Shown here piece after piece: positions 48,301-62,046 of a stretch of DNA of 64,000 nt; within the stretch, counting starts at the first letter, position 1; each line of letters starts with the position of its first letter. This stretch comes from Scatophagus argus (Eukaryota; Chordata; Actinopteri; Scatophagidae), in the NCBI RefSeq assembly GCF_020382885.2, contig NC_058513.1:17633641-17697640 (forward strand). The letters run 5' to 3'. A program made the translations under genes and the position numbers. Under the pieces are notes generated by a model, which was given only the letters and a program-made list of their open reading frames with translations, was not told the DNA's origin and did not search any database.

Positions 48301-49563
48301 CACTAATTCCAACAGCATCCTCCGGATTTCATAATTGATTGCCCTTCATGTGGAAGATAATTAGTATTCATCACAAGGCGACGTTACACACTGAATACAG
48401 TGGGAATATGCAGTATGGGAGCGATATGAAATAATTTAGATGAGTATTAATGGTAGCCTCGTCTCCGTGTGGCTGCCACAAGCTGTTCAGGGTGAAAGCG
48501 ACAGAACCAACCTGACACGGATGACATTTCGTTTACTGCGTGAAGTGTTGCATCACTCCGGGCTCTTCTGAGGTGTTGATTCACGGTGGATTGGAGAGGC
48601 TTCATTATGGCCATCATTACGAGCCACCGGCTGTCGCACATGGGCTCAGTTTTATCTGCATGTGTGCGCAAAGGTGAGACTCACTTGCCTGTCTGAGGCT
48701 TCCACGCTTAATCATGACGAGAGTCTGTTGATGAGGAGTTTCTGCAAGCTGTTGGAAGCTCATACGGAAAGTTTAGTGTTAGCATAACACACCCAAATCT
48801 CAGACTGAGCTGTTGGTGGTCAGGTTGCATTGTGGGTAATATAGGCACCAAAGCTGATAGACAAAGACCTTCACATGTCCACCTGTCCTCCTCTCCTGTC
48901 TCTCTCTCCTTCACCTCCCTCTTGTCTTTGACGTCCTCTGCAGCCTGTCTTTCCTCCAGTCTAAACTTTGTGAAAGCGCAGCACCTTCTGAAACGATGCT
49001 TTGGCAGGTCTATCTGAAGGTAATTAGGTAATTAGCATAGAAAGAGGAGATGATGGTGTCAATCCTTTGACAAAAATAGCTTCCTTTGACATGACATGAC
49101 ATCCTTTATGTTCACCCTGTGCTGTACTGAAGCTCACAGACCTCGATCGTGTTTCAGAGGTGTTTACTTCACTGGCATCCTGCAAGTCAGAGGAATGAAA
49201 AAGCAATCGTTTTCTGGACTTTGTCTGTCGAGGTTCTTCTGGGCCGTCGGGCTTTTGGATGAAACCAAGGGAGCCGCTAAGGGAGATGTCATTGCCAGTG
49301 GAGCGTTGTTGAAGTCACTGGACTGTGATGATGGAGCTTCGGGTGTTGCTGAGCCGCCGAGGAGGCGACAGGCAGATGCAGAACCTCCTCAGCTCTGCTC
49401 ATGACAGCATGACATTTGGAAAATAGTTGTGCTTATTTACAGAGTTTGGAAAATCAATCAGCATGTTGTTACTAAGCTGCTATTTTTACAGCTTCTATGT
49501 TAAAGTATCCGGGAAGGTTTGACCGAGACTAATTGCTTTTTTCAATACTTACTGAGTGGCTGT

Positions 49564-49925
49564 CGGCAGAGCTGCAGAGATTAGTAGGTTAACCAGTTAA
49601 TTGATCGAAAAGAATCACTTGATAATCCACTGATTGTTTCAGTCTCTTTTCAAGCAAAGATGCCAAACGTTTGCTGGTTCTTAAATGTCAGGATTTGCTG
49701 CTTTTCTTTGTCATCTCTGACAGTATTTGAAGAGTCTTTAGGTGTTGGACTGCTGGTTGGACAAAAGCATTTTGAAGACGTCACTTTGGGCTCTGGGAGG
49801 CTGTGATGGGTATCTTTCACCAGTTTTTGACTTTTTATAGACCAAATAATGAATCTATTAATGTGGGAATAATCTGCAACTTAATCGATAGTGAAAATAA
49901 GTTTCCGTTAGTCGGGTCTTTTATA
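49564..49925 (+). repeat. Teleost interspersed repeat ('GCTGCAACGATTAGTCGATTAATCG' family), nearly full-length
   Basis: The order of remembered segments is kept: GCTGCAGAGATTAGTAGG, TTGATAATCCACTGATTG, AAGATGCCAAACGTTTGCTGG, GGATTTGCTGCTTTTCTTTG, GGACTGCTGGTTGGACAAAA, TTTGAAGACGTCACTTTGGG, TTATAGACCAAATAATGAAT and AATCGATAGTGAAAATAAG. It is non-coding and diverged. Confidence 0.75.
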
Positions 49926-50009
49926 GTGAAGGTAACAATAGCACAGTGTCATGCATACACATTTTACAAGTATTAGCAGCATCTTGTGTCTCATGTTGAC
50001 TTTACAAAA

Positions 50010-50103
50010 GAACAACATTTGCCTCTGAATTGTAGTCAAGAAGAAGTATAAAATAGCAGAAAATTAGATACTCAAGGAGAGTACAAGTACCTAAATATAG
50101 TTC
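50010..50103 (+). repeat. Fragment of teleost 'AGTGGTGGAAGAAGTATTCAG' repeat (3' part)
   Basis: ATTTGCCTCTGAATTGTAGT, AGAAGTATAAAATAGCA and ACTCAAGGAGAGTACAAGTACCT match the 3' portion of the family whose 5' part is at 62768. Confidence 0.6.
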
Positions 50104-50679
50104 TTCAGCTTTAGAGTAAATGTCTGTGGCGGTTCATTGCTTCAGATGAACCTGATGACACTGCTGGTCTCTTTAATGACTCTGCTAAATTTATTTTGCC
50201 AGCTCTTTAAGGACAGTCGTGAGAAACGTCTCAGCTGCTGCGCTGGTTGGCTTTGACCTGCAGACGCAGAGCAGAGTTTAAACTCAGAATCAAGCCTCTT
50301 AGTGGATTCTCTGTTGGCTCACGTTTCTGTCCGGTGGCACGTTAATATGCTAAAGATGCACGTAAGAGATTTTCTTCTCCGACTAGAAGTACGTTTGGTA
50401 GATGCTGAACAGGAAGGAGGGCTGGCAGGAGACCAGCGTACACGAGATGTGAATATAATAACTCAGTCTAAAGGGACCATTAAGTTGAATTAACTCCTCT
50501 CTGACTCAGTCGCAACACAAATGTAACATCATAAACTTAGCAGAGGTCGCATTTATTGCTGTACTTTCATCCCGGATTGTGTTATATTTGAAGACCTTCC
50601 TGGTATTTTGTCCAGTACTTGTTCTTCACTTTGATGCTCTCATAAATGCTAAAACAGTTAGTTGGGTAAGTCATCATTC

Positions 50680-50862
50680 ACTGGCTTTCAGATGTGAGGG
50701 TTCACAGCTTTTGTTTTTCATCAATGCTAACTGAATATCTTTGAGTTTTGAACTGTTTGGACTGAAACAATTTAGGGACGTAATGTCAGACTCTGGAAGA
50801 TTACATCTGACGTTTTTTATTTCATTTAATTACTTAATCCTGAAAATAATCATCAGTATTCA
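50680..50862 (+). repeat. Truncated second copy of the 'GCTGCAACGATTAGTCG' family
   Basis: GCTAACTGAATATCTTTGAG, TTTTGAACTGTTTGGACTGA and the AATTACTTAATCCTGAAAAT tail follow the family's order, but the 5' third is missing. Confidence 0.55.
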
Positions 50863-50929
50863 GTAATGAAATTAATAAATAGCTGAAGCTGTAGTTTTGT
50901 TTTTTTTGTTTGTTTGTTTGGAGGTTGGA

Positions 50930-51197
50930 TTTGCTCCCATTCAGTCGTGAGAGAATCAGTGACATCCACCACTGATGTTGGGAGATAAATTCTGTTTGCC
51001 TCAAAGGTGTAGTGGGTGGGGTTGAGGTCAGGGTCCTGCATAGACCAGTCAAGTTCAGTAACACTTAACTAAAACATCATTGTACTGCTTGCATGCTTTA
51101 GCATAAAGATTTCACTGAATTTAAGCAAAGTAACCCTGACTGAAAATACACATCAGGACTTGGGTGTCCACATACTTCTGGCCATATGGTGTATTCA
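50930..51197. repeat. Degenerate DNA-element-like teleost repeat ending in TTGGCCATATGGTGTA-like sequence
   Basis: GGGGTTGAGGTCAGGGTCC, GCATAGACCAGTCAAGTTC, GCATAAAGATTTCACTGAA and GGTGTCCACATACTTCTGGC keep the order of a very common non-autonomous fish element known to me by these phrases. Internal deletions make it short. Confidence 0.65.
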
Positions 51198-51812
51198 GCA
51201 CTAACATGCATAACCCAGCCTGGTAACATGGTTCCCTGGTCCTGTGTGTGTGTGTGTGTATGAATGACCACATGACTTCCTGTGACACAACACCAATGTT
51301 GCCATGGCAACCAGGGTACCTCAGTTCTGTTGTCGCTGACGTTGCCCACCCAGTTGTCACAACCACACCTTTCCTGTGTGCCGGACTCCCACCACCGCTG
51401 AGCTGTGCTGGAAACATTAGCTCAGCTGTGACAGGGTCCCACCTCACTTTAAAAAACAGCCTGCAGCCTCTGTGGACTATTAAAAGACGCTCATCTGGAA
51501 CCCGAGTGCTTCATGAACATGGGAGCAGAGGCTGAACAGGACAGGAAGTGACATCAGCTCCCGGAGCTCCTGCAGTGTTTTCTCTCTCTCTCTTGCAGCG
51601 GGTGCTAATTGGGAGCCTGTTGTGGAATTTGAATTGTTGTGCTGACGTCTCATTCAGAGCCGTCAGGACGAGTGAGGTCCCAGAGAAAACACGCCGTGTC
51701 AACTTCCTGTCTCAGCTCGTGTTGATGAGGGACGTCTGGGGTGACCATGAGTAAACACTTTTAAATTGTGATGGAATGCAGCAGACGTTTTCAGCTCTTG
51801 CTGAGAGGCTGC

Positions 51813-52094
51813 AAGTGATGGAAGGAGTAGTAATACCATAGTGTAGAAGTACTCTGTTACAAGTAAAACTCACATATTTAACTGTAAGTACTAGCATCAA
51901 AATATACTTAAAGTACCAAACGTAACAGTAGTCATTGTGCAGCTAATTTTTAGGTCTGTCTTCTCATTATATCTGAACCCGTAATAATAATGACATTTTT
52001 GTTGTTTTTATTTTGTGGTATTGATTTGATATGTGAAGTAACTGACAAGTAAAGTTATCAAGTAAATGTAGTGGAGTAAAACAAGCAGAATATC
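51813..52094 (+). repeat. Teleost 'AGTGGTGGAAGAAGTATTCAG' repeat, diverged copy
   Basis: GTGATGGAAGGAGTAGTAAT, CATAGTGTAGAAGTACTCTG, ATCAAAATATACTTAAAGTA and AAATGTAGTGGAGTAAAACA match the family in order. Confidence 0.65.
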
Positions 52095-55000
52095 CTGCTG
52101 TGAGACGACGGGGATCCTGCGTCAGGTGGGTGCAGGGCGTGTGTGCAGGTGTTCTAAAAACAACAGGAAGTTAATTATTGCAGTTTGGGGCCACTAATCA
52201 ACACCATCAGCAGCTGCAGGAGTGTCTACAAGTGTCTGCGATTAAGGCACTTTAAAACACTCAACATCGCTCTTCCCCTCAGAGTCAAACTCGAATCTGA
52301 ACTCTTATTATTAGATCATTTTTCCGTTCCGAGTGAGCGATGGCATTACCGGTGTGAATAATTGCAAATAAATGTTGATAGAACTGCTTATAAATCCTAA
52401 AAATGAAACTCATGATAGTGCTGAGCTTTCTTCGGCGTCATGTACGTCCATGGGTGCATTACTAAAGAGGATCTGCTAAAAGATAATTCGGCTTGCAGTT
52501 TGCCGAGGTGTAAACAAACATAAGCTCGAGTTGTGTCTCACATCCAGCCGTCTTGATGCTGTCTGAAGGGAGTCCCAGAGCGTCAGACTTTTGAATTCTC
52601 CTGTGATGTCGAGCACAGCGTCCCACTCGGCTGTTCTCACGTCCCACAGTGAAGCTCAGAGCAGGCAGTCTGAAATTACCGGTTCAGCTGATGGAGTGGA
52701 GAAGCCGCCCTCGTTACTTAGGCGTTATCTCGTGTAGCCGGCTCTCTCAGAAGGAGCCAGACTCATTCATTTCCCACTCTAATGGGAGAGATTTTCTGCT
52801 CCTCTGTTGTTCCTCCCCCCTGCCTCAGCTCATCCGTCTTCACAGAGATTTTTCCCTTCCTGCAGTCGGACACAGTGAATGAAATGATGCAGCAAGTGTT
52901 GTTGTAGTTTTTATTTTTTCAATCAAACAGAACGGTTCAGCAGATAATTGAAAGGGAATGGTTTATTGTTGCAAACACTACGCAAATTGTTTCAGATCGC
53001 CACACTAATTTCTACGGTAAAATGAAACTTTCCTCACATGTGATCAACTAATATATGGACGAACACTTTTCTTAACAGGCCACTTTAGCTCGCTGGAAGG
53101 TGGCTTCCTGTTCCACGTGGAGTCGGATAGAAAGGTCCTGACCAGCTGTTTGAACATGTGGTCTGTGTGCAGCCGCGTTAGCCTCTCCTACTGTACCTGC
53201 TGCCTTGTTGCCGCCACTCCTGTCTGCGTGTGTTAAACTTTAATGGGAAATCAAACCCGTCGGAGCTCAGGTGTCGCTGTCACCGCCGCGCCAACCGAGG
53301 GCCAGGGGTGAAGAGGGCAGCTTCATGTGTGTGCATTTGTCTGACAGCTTTCAGGAGACCATCTCGTGTGGTTTGAGTTAGCATGTCGTCATCTCACCAA
53401 CATTTCAAACTATTTCAAACTGCAAATGTTGGGAACAAATCGTGCTGCCCCCCGCGCTCTGTTTCAACATGCTGTTTAGTGAGCTGTTGGTTTAGTGAAT
53501 GCATCTTGTGCACGAGGACCGACGGGTGATCACAGCAGCGTGGATGGATGGCTGAGACGGTGTCTGCCTGAGAGGAACGGAGGAGTCGAGGCCGAGTGTT
53601 TCGTCCCTGGGCAGTAACTCCTTCAGATAAAGCCCCAGTGATTCTCAGCTATTGATCACTCTAACAGGCTTCAACCTGCATGGCCTCATTTCTGTAAGGA
53701 CTCCATAGCAACAGTTGGGTCATTTCTTCGAGGGGCTGCCGAGATGACGATGCGAACGTGCTGATAGTGAAAGTGACTTCATCAAATGTGATCATGACAG
53801 AGAGTCACAAAATGCCTTTTGGGTTTTGTCCTTTGAAATAACACACACGCGCCGACATTGAGTGCGGTGCTTGGAATTTTAATTGTTGTTCAGGATTGGT
53901 TGACGAGCGCCAGCTGCAGATGATCTTTCATTTTTAACAGTTGAAAATCAGAGGCTTTCCTTTGCTGCAGGGGACCTCATATGTCTTTAGTCTGCACACC
54001 TTGTAAACAGCAGTAAAACTGCTAATCTGCTAACTGGGCGGTTCAGCCCAAACTGCAGCAGGTGTCCATAACAAAGTGTTATTTTTGACCGGAAGTGGTG
54101 CGAACACAGCTAAATGTCCTCTTGTTTTCTTGCCCCTTTTTGTGAGTTTGTTGCTCTTAAAGTAAGTCAGAAAACTACAGAAAGTGGGACAAACTCAAAA
54201 ACTCACGTTCGCTAGTCTGGATGGGGATCAGTGTTAACTTGTTTTGCGGCTCAACTTTCTCAGTCAAAACCATCAAAACTGATTGGACATTCACATAAAA
54301 ATACCCAAGTTGCCATGCGCAGATATACATCATGTAATGGTCTGGTAGTCAGGATTGTTTCAGAAGATGTGAACTGGAGGACATTGCAGGACTCATGGCC
54401 AGCAGTGGAGAAACTGATCGTATCTTAAGACAGCCTAAGACTTTAGGACTTGACAAAATAAATAAGCTATTTTAAGACGTTGCTTTTTGGCATGTGCTAA
54501 TGAAGCATTATCGTTGTGGTTTTATAGATAGTAGAGAGATGGCAGGACATGAGGGACATACAGCTGCTGAATGGCCGACACAGTGCAGAGGCCCTGAAAT
54601 TAATGCAGTCAAAATGGAGCTGTTGAGAAAAAAAAATAATCCAGAGTTTGTCAGCAGTTGATTTGTTTTCCAGTTGCATGAATTTATTCTAGTTTCTGAT
54701 TTGATCCTCTCATGTGCTCGACTGCATAAGCTCCTCGGCTTCTGACAAATTCCAGAAATCTTCGAGTGACGACAGCGAATCTTTTTCTACAGCGTAGTTT
54801 TGGCTCAGAACTGAACAAACAATCAAACAAAGGCTAAGTTGGAATCTGAGGCAAAGATCTCCTGCTGTGTAATGAGTCCTTATCCCCATTATTCCCAATA
54901 AAAAGCTCCTGCAGACCCTCCTGTCTCCTTTCAGGGGTGACAAATCTCTGGTTCATGGACGACCGTGTTGCTGCAGGGTTACAGATACATGCTGTTTATC

Positions 55001-55876
55001 ATGCAGAAAGGCTTCATGTCCCTCCATACATCTCTCGGTGAACCCATTGTAAACCTGACGGCGGCCGCTGAGCTGATTTACTGACTGCGTGTGTCATCAT
55101 AAGTTGGCTTCAAGGTCTTTTTGTGTACATGACGGCTGCATCGCTCAGGCGCTCAGTCATTATTGATGCAGGACGACCCTGAGGATGGTGGCTGTGATGA
55201 CTGTGGGATTTTAGCATTTATCAGAAGGCCATTCACTGCAGCTGATGGTTATGGGCCCATGTGGAAAGCTTATTGTAATAATTATATTTAACGCTGAGAA
55301 AGGTGAATGTAGGAGACACTGATCCCAAATGTTTCTCTTCATGAAGTTTACTCGTTTTCCGTGGCACCTTGTCCACGTCGGCTCAGAAATATCCATGTGT
55401 GAGGTCTTCAGGCAGCTCCTCTGGCATACTTAACAAAGCTCTGACCCAGTTTGTTGACTGGCTAAGTGGGTTTCTCTGTTTGTGGTTTCCTGCTATTTTC
55501 ACATTCACTCAACCTGCCCGGCACAACAGCTACACACTTTGAGCAGCAGTGAACAGAAACCAGATTAAAACGTGTAGAGTTTACAGAATGAAACCGTGAT
55601 GTCTTGGGGGGAAAGGCTGTCGGGTCTGAGAACAAAATGTTTTCACAAGCTGAGTTCTGCTCCTCATGATGAGTAAATTGATTTAACGAGGTGTTCCTCA
55701 TCAATATATTATGTACAGTCAACATGTAGTCATGTAAACATGCTTAAAATAACTCCTGGACTGCATCGTGAAGTCTTTGGATCTTCCTCACTGGGCTCAG
55801 ATTGTCTCAGTGTCCAAGCAGCCTGCAGGCAGGTTCATGATGCAGCCGATGACTCACTCTGCCAGGCTTCCCCCTC

Positions 55877-55908
55877 CGTCTCGTCTCGTCTCATCTCGTC
55901 TCGTCTCA
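55877..55908. repeat. (TCTCG)n pentanucleotide repeat
   Basis: About six imperfect CTCGT/CTCAT units, a short simple-sequence tract. Confidence 0.85.
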
Positions 55909-57766
55909 GCTTCATTTAATCTCAGGATGGATTGCTGCGCTCCAACATAGCTGAGTGAAGCTCTGATGAGCACATATAATAAAAAATGTCATTTATGTAA
56001 TGCTGTAAAGATTAGTTAGCAATTAGCAATTAGTCCTTAAAATTAGTGCACTTCACTTGTGTCATACAATATTAACCTGCCACTTTCAGTGTGTGCTGTA
56101 GGTACACCATGATCACCATCAGATATTCGGATGTTTTCACTTTTTTTTACTAAATCAGACTTCCTGTGATCCTTCCAGTTTCAGAAGAGCATATTCAGAA
56201 AATGCTGCCTGATTGCTTAAAGATTAAAGGAACATTTATCTTTCCTCTGAATCTAATGGCTAACTTTCCATGATCACGTTCATCAGCGTACCGTCCGATA
56301 CCGTCCGATCAGGAATTCTTTTGATTAAAGCACAAAAAAGGACTTCAGCTTGCGATGTGTTTCTGTTGTGAAACGCTTTCTTGCACATCCAGGCCTTCAC
56401 TGCAGTGAGCGAATTATTGCCGATGAAAAGAAAGAGTTATGAACTGAAGCGCCATACGAACGTTTCAGATCGACAAACGTCTGCCTCGTGCTCTCAAACC
56501 GAAGTGAAACTATCATTAAGTGTAGAAGGACGAAAATGATGCAGGTCATCGTGCAAGTTATTTTCATGATATTGTGATGAACCAACAGAAGATTATCAGA
56601 TAATGTGGTGAAAAGTTAATAATCAATCAGTGACCAAAGTTGTTGTAATTCATCCTCTGGAAACCATGAATATCTGAGAAAAATTTCATGTTAATCCATC
56701 CATGCCTGACCAAGCCATGACGCCAGTGAGTTTAAAATGCCCTCAGCGTAAATGCTGGCTCGCTGAAACGTTATTTAAAAACGGGCCTGATGTCAACGAC
56801 TGTAGAAGTGCGCCAACATCTCTTCCCCTCAGCGACGCCTTTAAATACAGTTTGGAAAGATGGCTGCCGTGTGTTCAGATCCTCCTGCAGCGAAGAGCCC
56901 TGGCTGACTTGTAGCTCACGAGAGCAACATATGCTCCCTAATAACGTAGCAGGTGCTCTTCCCGGTGCATGTGGTGAAGCAGACTTGCTGTGTTGTTTCA
57001 GTCTTCAAAGTCCTCCTCTCAAGACCGTAAAGCGGGACGTTTTTTTCCCTGCGTCTGCCCATCAACTCGTTTGTGCATTTGTGCTGAATTGCAGAACAGT
57101 AGCAGTTCTTTTGCAGCCCCACCTCATGAACGTTTGCCTCATGTTGTTCCAGTGTTGAACAAAGCAAGCGTGTGTGTGTGTTTGTAGACAGATGAGGGAC
57201 CAGGGCGTGCTGCCGGAGGGCCTCTCCTCTTAAGGCATCTGGTGCCTGGCTGGAGAGCCTTATGACGCTTGATGAAATCACAGCTGACATTTTGAAAAGA
57301 CGTAGCACACCCAGCCCAGCAGCTGAAGCGTGGTGGCTGAAGGATTATGTTTGGTTCAGAGCTGAGTGTACGCTGAGATTTTCTCACCGTTTTCTTTCCC
57401 TGTCTTTCCCTTTTTGCGTCTCTCTGCCCTCCATCCTTTTGCTTTCCCTTCCTCCTGCATCAGTGACCTTTCCTGTCTCGTGATTAGATGTGTATCAGCA
57501 TAGAACATGCATGTTTTGCGGCATCATGCTGAGCACATGCAGTGCAAGAGAGATTACAATCCAGAGGAACATGACAGACACGTTGTTTCCTATCTGCTAA
57601 AATATTCACTGTTGCCTGATGCAGCATCGCCAGGCACAACATCCGCTGCTGTTTGAGGCTTCCATCCTGATCAGCTGCGATAACAGCAATGAATATTTCA
57701 CTGTTACAGAATGTGGTATGTGGGTCGCACCGAGGAAGCGAGGCCTTGCGGGGAGCGCCATAAATA

Positions 57767-57772
<6 letters not shown>

Positions 57773-57833
<61 letters not shown>
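57773..57833. repeat. (CT)n microsatellite in the RhoGAP intron
   Basis: About 30 uninterrupted CT units, the same length as the tract in srcap intron 15. No splice site is nearby. Confidence 0.97.
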
Positions 57834-57837
<4 letters not shown>

Positions 57838-59399
57838 GTTTTAATGGTTCTGCTTTATTAGGGCCATGCGTCTGTGCAGCTCGCAGTAACGGATCCGAGG
57901 AAACCCAGAGGAGCTCAGAGGACCCCGAGGCAAGGTGTTGCTTCATCTGCAGTCTCTGGAGCAAGAGAATTGTCTCCTTTTGGTTGTTTCATCAGGCGTG
58001 GTGCGGTTCCTCAAGATGAAAAAAATGAGCGAGTGTTTGTGTGAATAGAATACAGAGAGAGAAAAGGGAAAGACACAAAGACACAGTTAGCTCGTCTTCA
58101 TGATGCCTGTAGGGTGAAACGTATGACAGCTAGCCTCGATACACACTGCAGTTCAACTTCAGGAAGCTTTATAACGTTTCATAGGTTACAGACCTTAAAG
58201 TCAGAGCATGTGGGAAAGTTTATCTTTACAACTTAGCTTAGCCCAGTGGGTGGTGAGTTATTTAACCTCCAGCTGTTCTTCCTGAAGTCGGAAAACCTCA
58301 TTCAAAATTCTGATATTAACTCACTTTTTTGCCTAGAGAGGGATAGAACAGTTTTAAAACATTACTGTTTAGCATCCCTGTATTAACAGCAGGACGGGGA
58401 CAGAATGGTGTCAGCCTATGTTAATACAGCAGAGACTACAGCTAGAAAACTGGGAAAATGATATTCAAAGAATGCTGATGATTCCCTGTTGGAAATAATA
58501 ATGTTTGAATGCTAGCAAACTATGTGTAAAAGAGGCTAAAACGCCGAATAGATCTGCAGAGTCGGGCGATAATTCTCCATGCACTCATCACTATAACTTC
58601 CCCACTGAGGCACAGCTGTGCTTTGAGCTGAATCAGCACGCTGACATGTTGATTTTAACACGTGTGCGGTTCCCCAGGTCACCAGCTTAGTTTACTGTGT
58701 GAAACATTTTCTAATTAGAGCCAAGCATAAGATGGAACCATTCTGTCATCATAGCTAGCTTAATAAAAGGACAACAGGTTAGAATTTTCAAAAATAACGA
58801 GAGCTGCAGCAGGTATTTGTTTAGGATTGGACAGGAAGCCGGAAGAGTCACTTTGATTTTTCAAGAAGATGGATGATAGAAACCCTCCATGAGAGGCTAA
58901 TGTGACTGAAAGTCACGCAGGTGGAGGTCGGGGTTTTTACTCTCTACCTGTACAGCTAAACAGAAGTGTTTTGTGGTAGTCGACTGGACGGTAGGATAAC
59001 ACGAAGAACACACAAACACACACACACATGCACAGGTACAAGCATAAACATACACACACATGTTCTTCTAGCTGTCTTATCTGTCTGTCGGGTCCATCAG
59101 CACAGGATTGAAAGCCGCATTCCCATCGTAGGAATGTCGTCTGATTGTCGCTCCGTCACTTTTCTGATGTACAAGTAGTCGTTAGATATCTTGGCAAAGC
59201 CTCACCCTTAATCTCATAATAACTCAAACAATGACACATGGCACAGCACAGCAGAGTTTACAGCATGTGCTCATTACGAGCTTCTCAGAACAATTGATGC
59301 ACATTTGTTTCACATGATAAACCAATTAAATCGTTAGTAATCAATCTACTGTGTGTCAAGACACTGAGGTTGTCAGAGGTGTGCACAGTGACACCTGAT

Positions 59400-59515
59400 A
59401 TGCAGTAGTGGTGTGAAAAGTATTCAGACATTTATGTACTACTGCAATTTAAATACCACGGTAATGGATCAATATCACAGGGTAAATACTTTTGTCAAAG
59501 TACTGCATTCAAAAC
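59400..59515 (+). repeat. Short fragment of the 'AGTGGTGGAAGAAGTATTCAG' repeat
   Basis: GTAGTGGTGTGAAAAGTATT, TACTACTGCAATTTAAATAC and CAAAGTACTGCATTCAAAAC resemble the 5' part of the family with heavy divergence. Confidence 0.45.
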
Positions 59516-60104
59516 TTTAGAGGGGAAGAGAGAGAATAGTTTGCAGTAACCAAGCACATTTACTGATGTACTGTGCCACACCTTTGCCAGCTGCAATATT
59601 AAAGTGATGAACACATTAATGCATCAGTAACCATGATGTATATTGTATTGGAACATCATTCTGAAAAAGCCTATAGCATTTTTATTATGGACACTTAAAC
59701 TATACCTTCATGCTAATTCTTTTCTAAGTCAACTGAAGTAAAAATTGTGAGCCCTTCTTTTGCCACAGAATGAAGACAGGTAATGTTTACTGATGTGCAA
59801 AAGTGAAGCCCAAACATGTGGACACCCCCTGGTGGCTGGCTGCAGTACAGCTCATATTCATGTTATTATTCATGTTAGCAGATGGGACATGGATCAAACT
59901 AAAAACACATCAAATAAATTTTTCCCAAAGATGTTTGTCCTTTTAGATAGTTCTTATGACTCTAATGTTTGTTCAAGTGTTCATTTTTCCAGTCAGTTTG
60001 GTTTTAATTAGCTATTTGATGATATGAAAAGGACCAAAACTTCTCAGTCCTTTGAAGGAGCCTCATAAATCCACTGAGCTGCCTAAAACTACATCCCAGC
60101 TGCA

Positions 60105-60126
60105 GTGTGTGTGTGTGTGTGTGTGT
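60105..60126. repeat. (GT)n microsatellite
   Basis: About ten GT units, followed by more GT-rich sequence to about 60190. Confidence 0.9.
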
Positions 60127-62007
60127 TTGTGACTGCATACATGGGTGTGACCATGTGTGTGTGTATGTATTCTGTATATATTTGTGTGTATCTGACCTCT
60201 AACAAAGAGCTTTGCTTAAGTGCTGGCAAAGCCGCTGACAGAGATTCAGTGCAGTGTGAGAGTGAAGGGTTTCCCAAGGCGGCCATTATCCAGATGCACA
60301 CGAGGACACATCAGAGGCTGCATGCTAAACATATTTTATCCACATGTCTGCGCCGTCAGATGCTGGGTGTGTTGTATTGTGTATCACAGCTTCCATCATA
60401 ACCATCAGACCTGTTTTTGGTCGTTGCCAAGTTGCCAAGAAAATGTCGCTTTCTCACTTAATATTCTCTGTGTCGGCTGCTGATTCACAAGCGCCGCTGC
60501 TCTCTGAATGAAGGACAAAAAGGCTGATGCACACGAAGGAGCAGATTAACAAAACCACTAGATGGAAACAACAGCAAAAACAAAAGATGACAAAAATGAT
60601 TACGGCTCCAAATAAACCTGTTTAAAATCTGACTTGTTGCTTTCCCATCATCAGTACAAAGTTAAAGCCTCCTCTTATGTCACAGATTTTACTATTTCAC
60701 TTATCAAAGACCCTCAGTGCTGCATTGGTCCGACTTGCTGTCTGAGCTGGAAACAGCTGTTTGGCTAATTAATTTGACCCAACGGTGAAATGTGACGTAA
60801 GCGTTGCAGTAATGCCTGGATTCACGCCTGCTGTCTCCTCCTCTCTCATGTTTGTGTGTCAGCTCATAATTCATGTGTGCGTAGTCTGTGTGTGAACGTA
60901 ACATGCCTCAGTTACATATGTTTAGGTCCAAACAGCTACAGTCACAGATGTGCCTCATCACCAAAGCTGTCGTATCTGAGTGCAGATACGGATCACAACC
61001 CAGACTCAGTCACTTTGACCTGTAGGGCCATCCAAAGGAAACATAACCATGTTGTCTCTGTCAATGAGGCATCCAAGCGGGCAGTTTTGGACTTATTTTG
61101 GGCATATTTTTTTCAAACATGGGGCAGATACCCCCCCAAGTCCCCTCCCTGTGCCCACTATGTACCTATCCTCTTAATTATGATGAAACCTTTAGAAGTG
61201 ATTTTCCTCAACAACAAAACAGTCAATCCAGAAATGTGGGAGGACAAAGTCTGAGGCTGTGATGTGAGCACTGAAGCGCCGAGTGCGTGCCAGAGGAGGA
61301 ATGAGGCCAGCAGTATCCACGGCAGAGGTAGAGAAGCCTGAAGATGTGAGAGCTCAGAGAGGGAGAGAAAGGAGTCTGCACGCCGCCGGCCCTGTGCTCG
61401 CACTGATCATCGTTATTGTCAGCTCACAGCGGGATGAACAACAAGACTCTCCATTTAAAGCTGGAAGCTTGTGTCAGTTTGACAGTGCTGTCACAACTCC
61501 AGGCCTCTGCACCATATTGTCTCATCCCGTCTGTCACCTGCTTCAGCTATTTCACGGCTCCGGCAATGCCAACATGAGCATAAAGGCGTTTTTGTTTGCA
61601 CGAAAATTCTCACCCTTGCTGCTTATTTTAACTTCGGGACTTCTTTCTGGCTTCTTTTTCTCCTCCTCAGTCCTCTTCTCACAGTTATGCGTCATTCTCT
61701 GTAATTGTTGAGTATGATGAGAGCTTGGCAGGAGATGATCCTCCCCATCCCAGTACTCCTGCAGAGACAAGTCCAACGAGCTGTCCTGAACCCGGCTGCC
61801 AGAGCGCTGTGTGTTTCCTCGGCTACACTGAGCCGGGAAGGTTGACAGCGAGTGACGCCAGGCTCACACAGAACCGGTGCAAGAAACAACAGAGGGAGGG
61901 AGGACGAAGGGACGGGAAAAAAACAGCGTCAGAGCATCGACTTGTTTGCCAAAATATGTGAGATTGTCGCTGGCTCTCTCCCAGCTCCCACTAAGGAGAG
62001 AGGACTG

Positions 62008-62046
62008 GGTGGAGGTGGAGGAGGCGGTGGTGGTGGTGGTAGGGGG
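62008..62046. repeat. GGA/GGT trinucleotide repeat
   Basis: GGTGGAGGTGGAGGAGGC followed by five GGT units, a G-rich purine tract on the + strand that could adopt quadruplex-like structure. It gives spurious poly-Gly and poly-Pro open frames. Confidence 0.85.

Noticed and set aside
56790..57158. 122-codon open frame, with a 130-codon antisense frame
   Set aside because: It has no homology I recognise. Both strands are open by chance, with no conserved residues or exon borders.
61283..61711. 142-codon open frame with a hydrophobic C-terminal half in the RhoGAP intron
   Set aside because: It has no recognisable motif, no splice context or Kozak support, and intron-like composition. An overlapping antisense frame is of similar length.
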